Positions 1 through 10,881 of a stretch of 64,000 nucleotides of DNA are shown in pieces. Within the stretch, counting starts at the first letter, position 1. Each line of letters begins with the position of its first letter. This stretch comes from Gracilaria vermiculophylla (lineage: Eukaryota; Rhodophyta; Florideophyceae; Gracilariales; Gracilariaceae), in the NCBI GenBank assembly GCA_019155205.2, contig JAHNZQ020000010.1, forward strand, positions 2,055,606 through 2,119,605, written 5' to 3'. The notes below the pieces were generated by a model. The model worked only from the letters and a program-made list of their open reading frames with translations. It was not told where the DNA came from and ran no database searches. The position numbers and the translations under genes were made by a program.

Positions 1-366
1 GTCAATAACTTGTAACGTTTGTAGCGCATTCGCTGTAGCTGTTGGGGTTCAGATTGAAAGTGGCGGGGATGAAAGTGTATTTACGAGAGTGTTGGAGAGG
101 TTTGATTGTTGATCTGCCATCTTGCACGGATCATGCACCTGGCGTGCAATCGAGCAAAGAAGAAGCGGCAGGGGAAAGGAGGCAAGAGAAACGGTTGTTT
201 ATATGATTCAGGAAAGAATGGGAATGTCCTGTCTCTGTGTGTATCTATTACATTTATGGCGGGAGATGGGCAACGGTGTCAAAAATGGGTTATGGACAAT
301 TTGGCGCCAATGCGTGTCCAGGGTCAGATTGTCCATGTCCATATGTAGAAAGGGCCTAATCGGGGA

Positions 367-432
367 GCGCGTCTGGCCTAGTGGCGTGAGGTGCATCCAA
401 GAGACCCCGAGTTCGAATCCTTTCGTTGTAAG
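367..432 (+). other. tRNA-derived, SINE-like segment
   Basis: The segment carries an A-box-like element (TGGCCTAGTGG, 374-384) and a B-box-like element (GAGTTCGAATCC, 409-420) at the spacing of a tRNA internal promoter. The T-stem and acceptor stem do not pair properly, so this is not a working tRNA. It is better read as a decayed tRNA or the head of a tRNA-derived SINE. No poly-A tail or target duplication was identified. The rest of 1-618 shows no gene that I can support. Confidence 0.35.
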
Positions 433-618
433 GTTCGGAGTGGTTAAAGTAAAGTTTCTTTAGTTCAATTGCAAGGCGCCAAGTGATTGGGAAGATGGTA
501 AGCCCTGTATGGCAACTTCTTCCTTGGTAGTGCCAAGTAATATGAACGCAGCGGAAACTGAAACACAACCACAAACGATAGCTCAAAGGGTACAACTACC
601 GATTCTTGGAACACTTCG

Positions 619-1439
619 TCAAACCAACGTACGGTTTTGGTATTTTATTCCAAAGTATTGCTGTTGACGACGTTGTTGTCTCGTCAACGGTGCTTGATGC
701 TTGCGTCCACCTTTTTGATCCTGGTAGTGCTTCCAGTTATTGAAAGAAACAATGCCACAAGTGTAGCACCCCGGTGGAGCCCTTTTCCTTAGAACCTTGT
801 TCCGATGTCGGGTACCCGATAGGTGCTCCGTAAGTTGTACGCGGCTATTAAATCGAAGATCACAGACGTCACAACGGGGAGTTCTAAGGCGGCGTCGGAG
901 GGTACGCTTACGCTGGCGTTTGATGCGATCGGTGGCCACGCGTAATATGTGGATGCTGGCCGCGTCGCTGATCGGAAGTACACGACGTTTTTCACCCTTA
1001 GTAACCTCACTAGCCATAGGAGTGGATTTGCCAGCTGTGGTCAGAGACTTGTTGACGGTGGTAGTGTCCGCTGTGAGCGAAGATTGATGGGGTGGTAATG
1101 GAGGTGGAGACAGTGTGTACGGTGGTGGTGTGCGCGGTTCCTCGGGTATCGGGTCGTAGACATCGGGGGCTCCTGGGGTGTTGATTCGTGGTGGCGGCGG
1201 TGGCGGTGGTGATGACGGCGGTTCCGTGGATAGATCCGTGTTCTTGTAGTACGACGGCGAAGACGACGGTTTCTGGGCTCGGAGTATTGGGCTCACTGAA
1301 AACAAGCCCAGAGGCAGTCAGAAACCAACAGTCAGTATCGAGCTGGATTTCTGTAGCTCATCCAAACCTAGGGAATTTTGTGTAGCAAAATCCACTAGAG
1401 CTGGATGGTCACCAGTTTCAGGTGAGTGCAATACTTACT
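619..1439 (-). CDS. C2H2 zinc-finger protein, start codon split by an intron
   Basis: Predicted CDS is complement(619..1295, 1439), 225 aa. The open frame upstream of 1020 has no ATG. However, the minus strand carries a strong donor (GTAAGTATT, intron starting at 1438) and a pyrimidine-rich acceptor (TTGTTTTCAG, ending at 1296). Splicing joins the A at 1439 to TG at 1295-1294, making ATG in frame, and the total length is divisible by three. A CTGAC branch-like site lies in the intron. The protein has a proline-rich N-terminal third, a basic region, then a CxxC-x12-HxxxxxH finger of the long-linker (matrin/U1-like) type at about 805-873. A second, looser CxxC...H...H finger follows. Likely a nucleic-acid binding protein; target unknown. 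If the 5' intron is wrong, the first ATG is at 1017. Confidence 0.6.
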
Positions 1440-1530
1440 TGCGATGCTACCAATGTTAGAACACTGAGACAATGGTTGAGAATGTGAACGATGGTGACCA
1501 GCCGAGGAGAAGTCGGCAGGTCGACTAGGG

Positions 1531-1540
1531 TTTATATAGA
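1531..1540 (-). promoter_or_regulatory. TATA box of the split-start zinc-finger gene
   Basis: Read on the minus strand this is TCTATATAAA. It lies about 90 bp upstream of the predicted donor at 1438, which leaves room for a short non-coding first exon of roughly 65 nt. The position fits a core promoter, and this supports the two-exon model of the gene at 619-1439. Confidence 0.5.
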
Positions 1541-2489
1541 GAATCAGACCTTCGAAAACGAGGCCGAAGTAAATGATTTCTACGTTACCTCTTTAGATGC
1601 CCTAGCTATGAAACATCTTATTGCCATCTTATGCAAAGTCGAAACGAATGTCCTTCATGGGACAGTTGTTCTTTGCAAGATGCTTCTAGAACATTCCGTC
1701 GTGGACACAATTCGGATGCTTACATTGACAACAAGAGTGCCGATAGGTTCCTGTAAGGCCTATGAATTCAAACATAGCATGATGACATGGATTGTCAAAC
1801 GTGGTTGTAAAGCCTGTCTAGGGCAAACAACACATCAAATCGAACTGCAATTTCACGAGGAATGCATCTAGGCTACGTAAACCATATAATATCAAGTCTA
1901 TTATTCATGATTCATATAGTAGAAGCATAAAACAATGTAAATCCTAACAGAGCACCTGGTCCCTCGGCACGCCTACTATGTCGCTTCGCTAAACCGTTTG
2001 ATGAAGTTCCGGAACGCGTTCCAGGCGGGGATGTATCGTGCAGTAACCGAGCAGGTGTCAAATGTTAGTGAGATCATAGATCACACCGATTCGGCGAGCG
2101 ATCCACTGCTTGAGACGACGGTGAGGCCCTTCTTAGGGTCCAACGTTTCGCACCCCGTGGGTAATATCGAGAAGCCAGACCCATTTCCTGTAAGGACTGG
2201 GGCCCCGTCTGAGTCGTCCGGTTGTCTTCCTCAGTTGCCGCTCAGCTTGGAGGGATTGGCACCGCATTGGTCCTCTGCTGGGATTTGATTCTTGATTTGA
2301 TATCTTCACCTGCTTCGGTGTCGAGTGGCCTGCGTCGGCCTCCAATAAATCTTGTGTCTCCTTGTCGTAATCTCCGTGTTCTTCTATTCTGCGCCCTTGG
2401 GGTGTTTTGATAACCCTGTTGGATTATTTTCACACATTTCAACTGGCTTCCCCTCCCCCCTTCATAGCCGCCTTGTCCCACATGCAGCT
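1541..2489. other. No supported gene
   Basis: A plus-strand frame at 1491-1871 opens with ATG and could encode 126 residues, but it matches nothing I recognise and overlaps the promoter of the zinc-finger gene. The rest lies downstream of the decayed chromodomain of the neighbouring retroelement and may hold its 3' end, although no LTR could be defined. Confidence 0.4.
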
Positions 2490-3830
2490 TTAACCATCGA
2501 TCAGTACTGACTCCCCGCGTTTGCGCCAGTAGTGTACGCGGAATTTGCGCAGGATATGGATAAGAGGCTCCATCGTATCGTGCTCGGCGCCCCATCCATA
2601 CCATCGAATATGATAACGCAGGCTGTTAGAGCTGAGTCCGTGATCGTTGATGGTATTGATGGGTTGTTCCGTTAGCTCTGGGACGGTCTGGCCCGTACGG
2701 CCGTCCGCGCGAGGCGGAAGCTTCATCCAGTAGTACCGGGTGGAACCGAGTTGGTGGTGTGCATCCGCGTGTGCGGTGGAGAGGAACGTCGTACACTGCG
2801 AATTGGAGCGGCAGGGGGCGCATCAGACGCAGTCACCCTGCTGGTGCCCGCAGGGCGGGATGCCTGTTGAGATGGACCTACCGAGACGCAGTCGATAGAG
2901 ACGGTAGACTACAAAACGTCGATAAACACCGTTACAGTTTGGTCGTTTGCGGCAAGGACCCGAAATGGTCCCGTGATTCGGGGTAGGAGATTAGACCGGA
3001 TGTCGTGGTCGACATTGATACCGTCCTTTTGCTCCGATGGTATCGGTCGAGGATCACCGGATGGTACATCAATAAAGACGTACAAATGCTTATTCACTGT
3101 CGTGATGCTATCGACCGATCAGTCATATTGAGCCTTATAAAGGCGTTGGGCTTCTGTCAAGTGAATGGTGGCCACCCAAAGGGTAGAGCATAGCTTTTGG
3201 AGGATTTTACGCTTTGCCTGGGCTGGCGTGAGTGCACCCGGCGCTGCGGTGGTGCCAGTTCCCGGTTCAAGGACAATACCATGTGGCGTTCGGGAGAGGA
3301 CGAGATCGACGGGTTTGGTCTGGATGAAGTGGTGAACCTGGAAGTTGTGTGCGTATTTCAAGAGCTTCAAATACTGGACCCAACTAGTTTGGTGGTCTTC
3401 GACATATTGTCGTAGGCGAGCCACAAGGGCTATGTTGAACCGTTCCATCCGTCCATTGGTTTGGGGATGGCGGTCCGTTGTGATGTAGTGCTTCATGCTA
3501 ATTATGATACATACCGCTTCTAAGAAACATGACGCGAGATTGAAACCGTTATCTGCCAGAAGGTACATAGAGGCGCCATACAGGTACATCCAGTGGGTTA
3601 GGAAAATCTCAGCCAGTACCGCGGAGGTTTTTCGTTTCAGTGGGATAGCCTGCGTGAGCTTCGTAAACCTATTGCTGATTTCCATGACACACTGATGACC
3701 ATTTGCGGTTTTCGGCAGGGACCTTAGGACGTCAATAGCGGCGAACTATAGGCTTCCCGCCGCTGGGAAGAGTTTGTGATACTTCCGGGGCTTTCGGAGA
3801 CCATCTCAGGTATTGACGCATGAACCGCAC
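2490..3830 (-). mobile_element. Decayed Ty3/gypsy chromovirus, integrase and chromodomain (copy A)
   Basis: The minus strand keeps an integrase core from about 3830 to 3119. The first acidic residue is in AIDVLRSLPK (just after an in-frame TAG), the second in LADNGFN, and the glutamate in GRMERFN, so the D,D,E triad is still readable. After stops and frame changes the frame at 2490-2726 carries a chromodomain: YHIRWYGWGAEHDT followed by MEPLIHI. An integrase followed by a C-terminal chromodomain defines the chromovirus branch of Ty3/gypsy elements. Gag, protease, RT and RNase H of this copy are not found next to it, and no LTRs were located. It is a fossil, not an active element. Confidence 0.75.
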
Positions 3831-3937
3831 TGAGCCACGTAGGTATATATGTTATAGGCCATGTAGGGCCAGTAGAATGACCACCGTCTAACCTGAAAGA
3901 GTCGCCTTTACGGCTCCAGAAGGGAACTGCCGTCGGA

Positions 3938-6900
3938 TTGGCACTATCCGCCCCTGCAGGACTGGCTCATCTTCTTCGTGCAGAATACCTTAGAGAACGC
4001 GATGCAATATCCAGCGTGGAGGCTGAAGCAAAATGGAAGACTTCAGAGGAAGAGAAGCCTTCTAACTGGCAGGAGAAGCTCCAGTTTGGTAAAGATTTCG
4101 AAGAGTATCGCCATAGAATAGTGGAGATGCTACCCACCTTTGAAAACATGTGGTACAGGCGCCTGGAGCAGGTAAGCCTAGCCGAGCACCAGATTCAGCT
4201 CACACCTGATGCGAAACTGGTACGCCAACTCCCAAGGAGGTCCGGACCGCATGCCCACGATTATGAACGCAATGAGGTCCACCAGATGCTAAACAAGGGC
4301 GTTGTCAAGCCCTCCTAGTACGTATAGGCCTTCTCAGTGGTGTTTGTGAAGAAGAAAGATGGCTTCTTGAGGTTTTGCGTTGAATATAGACGCCTAAATG
4401 AGGTGACAGTACGAGATTCGTACCCGATACTGCATATGGATGAATGCATTGACTCCTAAGGTGATGCGTCCGTTTTGTTTCACGCTAGGTGCCAACAGTG
4501 GCTACTGGCAAATTGAGAAGGATGAATCCGATAAGGGTTAGGTAACGTTCACCTCGCACTGTGGAATTTTCAGATTCCTAAGGATGCCATTCGGATTGAA
4601 GAATGCACACGCTACGTTCCAACGAGCGGTGGAGATAATCCTGTCGAAGGTGAAGTGGCAGTACGCCTTGGTTCACATTGATGATGTCATGATATACTCC
4701 CGCAGCGTGGAGTAGCACTTTGCACATGTAAGGCACGTGCTCCAACTCCTGAAGGATGCTGGATTCACCTTGAAGCTGGGGAAATGTTTCTTTTTCAAGT
4801 CTTCGGTGGATTACCTGGGGTACATTGTGCTCGCGGGCCGCCTACAGGTTTTCACAAGAACTGAGGACGCCATCAAAAACGCTCACCCTCCCACAAACCA
4901 GACGGAGCTCCGCTCGTTTCTGGGGTTGTGTAAGTCTTCCAGAGGTTTATTTAGAACTTCTCCCGTATTGCGGCGCCATTGAATCGCCTCTTGGAGAAAA
5001 ACAAGCCGGGGCAAATCACTATCCTGACGGATGACGAGTTTGAAGCTTTTAACACATTGAAAAAGAGACTAGTAAGGCCACCGATCCTGGTTTTCTCGAA
5101 GCGGAACGGCCGGATGGTGCTGGACACCGACGACTGCAAATAACATGTCGGCTGTGCTTTCTTACCGGAGAAACCTGAAGGTGGACTTCAACCTATAGGA
5201 TACTAGAGTCGCAGCCTGTCACCTACGGAACGGAATTATTCCACATTAGGGCGCGAATGTTTCGCCATAGTATGGGCGGTGCTGCTTTTACGCCCGTACC
5301 TGGAAAGCGCGCGGTTCAACTGGAGGACGAACCAAGCAACCTTGAAGTGGATACTGTCCTTGACGGATGCTTCTAATCGCCTGGAGAGGTGAAGGCGACG
5401 CCTCCTGGAGGTCTAATTCGACACATTTAACCGTCCCGGCAAAAGACAACGGGCAGCCGACACGCTGTCGTAAATCGTAACAGAGGGAGAAGACAAAACG
5501 CGTTTAAGAGGACGGAACTCTGTATCTATTCTTCGAGGATGCCGACAGGAAAGGAAGATCCGGTGGACAAAGCTTGAAATGCTGGGAGCCTGTAGACACG
5601 TTCAGTGAACTCCTGGAGGTAACGGCTCTCGTCGAGAAGGAGAAAAAAGTTCTCCCCGTCACCATAGCGGAGTTCGTGAAGAAGCCGAGTACGGATGCGT
5701 ACTGAAAAGAGTGCTTCGCTACCGTGTGGAGTCTAACATCGTCATTCTATGTCAACCAAGACGGCATACTTGTACGCCGCGCTCCCCTGGACAAAGATCT
5801 CCAAAAGTTTATCCCGACGGACCTACAGGAGACGGTGCTGTATCTATCGCAATACCCTCGCCCTGCCGAGCACCCCTGTGGATCGCGCATGTACTTCAAC
5901 ATCAGGACGGAGCTCTGTTGGCTTCAAATTGTTAATAAAGCCTCCCAAACGATGGCGAATTGCCACTCATGTGGCACCGCTAGGGGGAATTCCCACAAAA
6001 ACTGGACGCCGCTAACCCTGTTCTTGACTTCAGGACCTTTTGCAGTTCGTGGCCATGGATATTTTGGGGCCTCTGCCCAAGTCGGAGAGAGAGTATCGAT
6101 TTATCCACGTGATCACCGATCATTTCTCGAAGGTCACGCGTGCCATTCCCCTCCGGAACACCACTGCAGCAGTAACTGCCCACACATTTCTGGAACACTG
6201 AGTTTACTCATATAAGATACCGTTGTATCTCCCTACCGACAACGGATCCCAGTTCGTGGCGAAGCTATCCAGCACCATTTCCGGAATGCTGGGGATGAAG
6301 CTATTGTTTACCACTGCGGATCACCTCTAGACCAACATACAGGCGGAGCACTTTAACAAAACTATCGCCTCCAGGTTAAAGCACTACGTTACGGAGCACC
6401 AGAAGGATTGCGACGCATACGTGAGCCCGCCCACGTATGCATACAACCTGCAGGTGCACCGCTCAACGGGGACCGCTCCTTCCAGTCTGATGCCCTCGCG
6501 CATCCCGCATAGTTCCGTTATTTTGGCGCGCGCCACGGCGCCCCAGGAGGATGGGCTATAAATACTGACAGCAGAGCAAGCAAAACGCTCCATCTGAAGG
6601 CGGTACGAGGACGCATTCTCCCTTTTAAAGGAGATAATTAATGCCTCGCGGAGGAGAATAAGCAGGATTTTGACCTCAAGGTGAAAGAAGGCCCTCTCCT
6701 GAAGAAAAAAGACGAGATTTTGCTCCACAAACCTTAGATGACATCCAACGAACCGCCGGAAATCCCGCGCAAGTTAGCGCCGAATACATCAGGGTCATGA
6801 AACGTCCTAGACATCTATAGTGACGCTATCTGCATTGAAGTAGATGGGCTCCGAGACGTCGTCTCCCGTGATGAGGTGACGAACGGCCAGACGCCCAGCC

Positions 6901-7225
6901 TTTTTGGAATGCCCGCCACTCCTCCTCAGGGACCACGCGCGGAACATCGCCACCCGAACACCTCTGGAGCGACAACGCCGCTGGATACTGGAAACCTCAT
7001 CACAACTTTTGGGGAGCCATTGATGGAAGCTCCAGGCGCCATCATGACCCGTCAAAGTGATATCCTCTACGTGGTAGACAATATCTTCTTTCACTGACAC
7101 ACCCCTGCGCGGATACTGTACCGCGTCCGCTGGTACAACTCAAATGACGACACGAAAGAAGCTCCGGAACACATCCAGGAGAACTTTACTAGAAGATACC
7201 ACGCCAATCTTGTGCTGAAAAGCAT
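3938..7225 (+). mobile_element. Decayed Ty3/gypsy chromovirus pol region (copy B)
   Basis: Broken by many stops and frameshifts, the plus strand reads through pol in the expected order. A conserved N-terminal linker lies at 3938-4318. Reverse transcriptase follows at about 4330-4980, with the fingers motif, a MPFGLKNA motif and IDDVMIYS in place of the usual YxDD context. RNase H follows at about 5020-5400. Integrase lies at about 6030-6540, with AMDILGPLPK, PTDNGSQF and a degraded third acidic region. A chromodomain-like end (ILYRVRWYNSNDDT) lies at about 7115-7200. It is homologous to copy A but in opposite orientation. Neither gag nor flanking LTRs could be assigned. The density of stops indicates long inactivity. 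Confidence 0.8.
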
Positions 7226-7297
7226 CTCCGCGTAAGCGTTTCCGTTTAGGAAAGGGGGAGGGGGCCCCCTACCCGAGTAGTTTTTTGTCTCCGCTAT

Positions 7298-9843
7298 CTA
7301 GAACCCACTTGGAGTTCTCTTTTTTGCTTTTAGGACGCCATTGTCCGCCTTTCGCATGCTCACGCGGAGGCATTTCGTGTCGCTGAGCGCGGGGGCAGGG
7401 CCAATTCTGCACCTACCGTTTACGGAGCTTCTGCTCGAACTAAAGGATCTTTTATTCCGCCGCCCGCGGGGAATAACTCCCGTCTTCGGGCTTTCTTTCA
7501 TCTACAAGTCATCGAACCGCGTCGCGTATTCCGCTTCGAGGCGAGCTTTCGCCGTGAGCGCTTGGCTCTCGAAGAACTCCGCCAGGCTCTCCTTTATGGC
7601 CGTCATCGAGGCTCGGTCCGCCCGGGCCTTATGGAGTTCTAGGACCCAGGTGCGAGCCTCGCTCACTGCCTCTACAGGAGCAACCCGAGCACGACGGCCC
7701 GTCACCAGGCACGGCTGCACTAACTCGCGGAAGGCAACACCCAGAGAGCCCCAGAAGATAGCCCGTCCAAGGGTGCATCCGAAGCGGCAGCCTCCGTTGA
7801 TGGCACAAAAACCGCCACGGAAGGAGTCGCAAACGGCGGACCGGCTGCAACAGGGGGCTTCCGGGGAGATTCTGCATGCACCGCCGAGGAGGTCGGCAGG
7901 GCCAAGGAGTAAGTAAGCGACACCAGAGGTTATGGTGGTACGGGAACCGGAGCGCTTCTCAGGCGAGGCTGAACAACCGGCGCAGCCGGGACGGGAGTAA
8001 TCCCATCCTCTTCCATAGGATACACGGCAGCAACCACTGCGGAAGGTCCCAGCATCGAGGCGGGAGGCTGCGTCCTGACCTCAGAAGGCGAAGCCACGTC
8101 CTGCGATTGAGCCGGTATTGGAAAGGGCGTGTAAGTTGCCAGATTCTCCACCACGGAATCGTAGTCGAAGTCACGGAGCCGTGGCACCCGAAGGATCCGA
8201 GAAGGTGCAAAATTGGGAAAGGCCGGGTAGGCTCGCACGTCATTGTCTCCATTGGGGCTTCTCACAATGGGGTGGAACTTTTCTTTGCCATCTTCATACC
8301 AAAGGAAGCTCGGCGTATCGTTCCACGCCACGTGCAGGTTGTAATCCAGCATCGTCACAGCCTAGTACTGGCTGCACGTGGTGCCCTTGACTAGGTTCCG
8401 AATTTTGAAGGAGCGCAGGACCCGGATGATCGATGCCAAAAAAGGGATCAAACGTCCGGCGGATGGCTGGTACGAGGAATCCCAGTAAAAGCGACCTTCT
8501 CAGCACCGAGTATAAAATGTGACGCCTTCGTCCGCGGCTCAGAGATACGCCATTAGGCTGCCGACCACGATCTCCGTCAAGGCAATCAACATGACGAAAC
8601 GCCCTAAGGAGTCATATGGATGCAAAACCTCCGATGTGTGATTTGCGAAGGTAAAAAGCGTTGCCGCCCAGAGGTGCAGGGATACCCAAAGTTCCCTCCA
8701 GGAGTCGTTCACCCTGAGGCAATACTTTGGGCGTCGTCCGGAAGGCATGTCATGGAACTCCGTGTTGTGCCATCCGAAGAAGTATCCAAAGGTGTTCCGC
8801 ACTCGGGTCTCATCCACAACGTGCGTCCCCCATTAGTTGTGGTTGAGCCAATAGAGGCCATCGTAAGGGGGATGGGAGGGCATTACCGCAAGGGCAGAGT
8901 GTCCATCGGCGATGCTTCCGGACCGTCCCGCTCGCTGGTGGCAACTTTCCATGTTGAGAAGTAATTGGAGCCGAGTTTGGATCTCACGCTCTTCGCCATG
9001 CCGGAGATGCGGAGTATCGAAGTGCTCCACCGTGGTCGGAGCGTTGTCACCGTGCACCGGAGTGTGGAGCCAGTGCACGCGAAAAGCGTCCCCCGATTTC
9101 TCTTCTGGTCATTCCTAATAACCTCCGGTACGGCGCGGAATCTCATCGTTTGAAGATACAGTCCAAAATGGTGGATGTAGTACTTCATGGGGCACGGGAG
9201 ACTAATTTCTCTGTCGTGGAAAGGCACAAAAACCCGCGTGGCACGATGGTCGAAGTGTTCCCCTCGGCGAAATGGCGCACCGGTAGAGGTGTGATACACC
9301 TCCGGATCGGACGGATACGTAGGCGTCTGGGCTGGAGAAGTAATTCCGGAGGTGTACGTAGCTGGAAGGATTGCCACCGAATGTGTCGTTCCACCTGAGG
9401 AGAATGACCTGAGGCCATTTGGGGAGCGGCCCGCGGTCCTACGTCCGACCGGGAAGGGAGATGCGTCGAGGTGCCTTTGTGGAATGCGCGGAGAGAACGG
9501 ACGACGGGATGCAGGCGAGGTATGGAGCACCATGGCAAGGAGCGAGCTCATAGAAAACGGAAGATGACGGCAGGACAGAAGCGGAAGATATGAGTGTGTT
9601 GTTTCCAATGAGGATAGACGAGCGGACGTGACAGCGCGGACGTTTCCAAAAATGGATCATCGAAGGAATCGAGATGCCAGGCGCTCCCGCACCAGCAATT
9701 TGTGCCAAGAAAGAGTGATGAGGATATGTTGAGACGAGTTGGGGGCCCGGGACCGCCTCAACGGAGACACACGAGCCCGTGGTCGATACGCCGTGCGAAA
9801 ATAGGGAAGTACGGAGGAACGCCTGAAGGAGAGTATTTGTCAA
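7298..9843 (-). pseudogene. Broken minus-strand coding region, possibly retroelement gag-like
   Basis: Successive minus-strand frames (9843-9439, 9608-8883, 9078-8833, 8817-8539, 8358-7930, 7923-7720, 7720-7502) hand over to one another with few gaps, as expected for one long reading frame broken by frameshifts and stops. The pieces include proline/serine-rich linkers, an aromatic-rich middle (KYYIHHFGLYLQTM; LRYHRW-like tryptophans around 8650-8790) and an alanine/arginine/glutamate-rich helical end at 7502-7720. I do not recognise the family. Its place between a gypsy pol fossil and an inverted repeat, and its orientation matching copy A, suggest it could be the gag end of copy A split by insertion of copy B. 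That is inference only. Confidence 0.4.
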
Positions 9844-9947
9844 ATTGTGGAAGGCCGCTCTGACATCAGCACCGATAGGAGCGGCTAACGGACCGAGCTA
9901 TGAAAACATGCACCTTGAAGACGTAGTGCAATTCAGGAAAGGGGGTA

Positions 9948-10881
9948 TGTCGTGCAGTAGATCTTGAGGTGTTATGGTGGTGGGGCTTTTGCGACGAGAC
10001 ATTCCTAAGGAGGGCTCGTATTTTAGTAACTGAGCCACGTGGCGCATAATGCCGCCCACGTGCTCTACAGTACCCCTGAGGAACGGTAGATTTAAGATTT
10101 ATTTTAGTTAGTTTGTGCAGGTAATTACTACAGTTGTGAGACCTGCCAAGGCGGGCTCTCGGCGTGATACCTTATCTGCCGGTCGAGCTCCACCTCTGGG
10201 AAAGTAAACCAGGCACCCTTGAGTCTACGTCAATTTTTCCGGTTGGAGAATCTCGTCGAACATCCTTACGTTTCTAAGCCGCCAATCCCCAGATCGCCTC
10301 GTAGCAGTGCCTGTAGGAGCATTGTCAGCCCAGTGAACCTGCCTCTCCGCTTGGTGTTTGCGGTTCCCTTTTCAGAATTCCACCGGCTCGTGAGAGCGAG
10401 TAAAAGAGACCAACTTTAGGAACTGGCGCCTTTGGAGTCCACAAAAACTCCTAACGGACGTTGTGCGCTACTTCCTCGAAAGGAAAACGGACGGTACCAG
10501 ACGGACAATACTGCTACTGGCGGTGCTATGAGGCAACCTGGGGATAGACTGCTTAGAAACCTGAGGATATTCGGCGAGAGTCTCCAACCAGAAAAATAGA
10601 TGAAGACTCAATGGTGCTTAGTTTACTTCCCCAGAGGTGGAGCTCGACCGGCAGATTACGTATCACGCCGAGAGCCCGCCTTGGCAGGTCTCATTACTGT
10701 AGTAATCACCTGCACAAACGAACTAAAACAAATCTAAACAATACAATTCCTCAGGGAAACCGTAGTGCACGTGGGCCGCATTATGCGCCACGTGGCTCAG
10801 TTAATAATATACGAGCCCTCCTTAGGAATGTCCCGTCGTAGAGCCACAAGAAAATATAACCTTGAGATCCACTGTACTACA
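9948..10881. repeat. Large imperfect inverted repeat, 381-bp arms
   Basis: The left arm (9948-10328) and the right arm (10501-10881) are reverse complements, with a 172-bp spacer. Matching blocks include GACATTCCTAAGGAGGGCTC, a CACGTGG-containing block, GACCTGCCAAGGCGGGCTCT, and the stretch ending GTTTCTAAGC. The outer ends both begin TGT when read inward. Identity is high in the middle of the arms (roughly 85-90% by eye) and lower at the edges. It could be two LTRs or solo elements in inverted orientation, or a foldback/MITE-type element. No coding region lies inside. Confidence 0.8.

Noticed and set aside
1491..1871. 126-codon plus-strand frame with ATG
   Set aside because: No recognisable domain and it crosses the promoter of the zinc-finger gene on the other strand.
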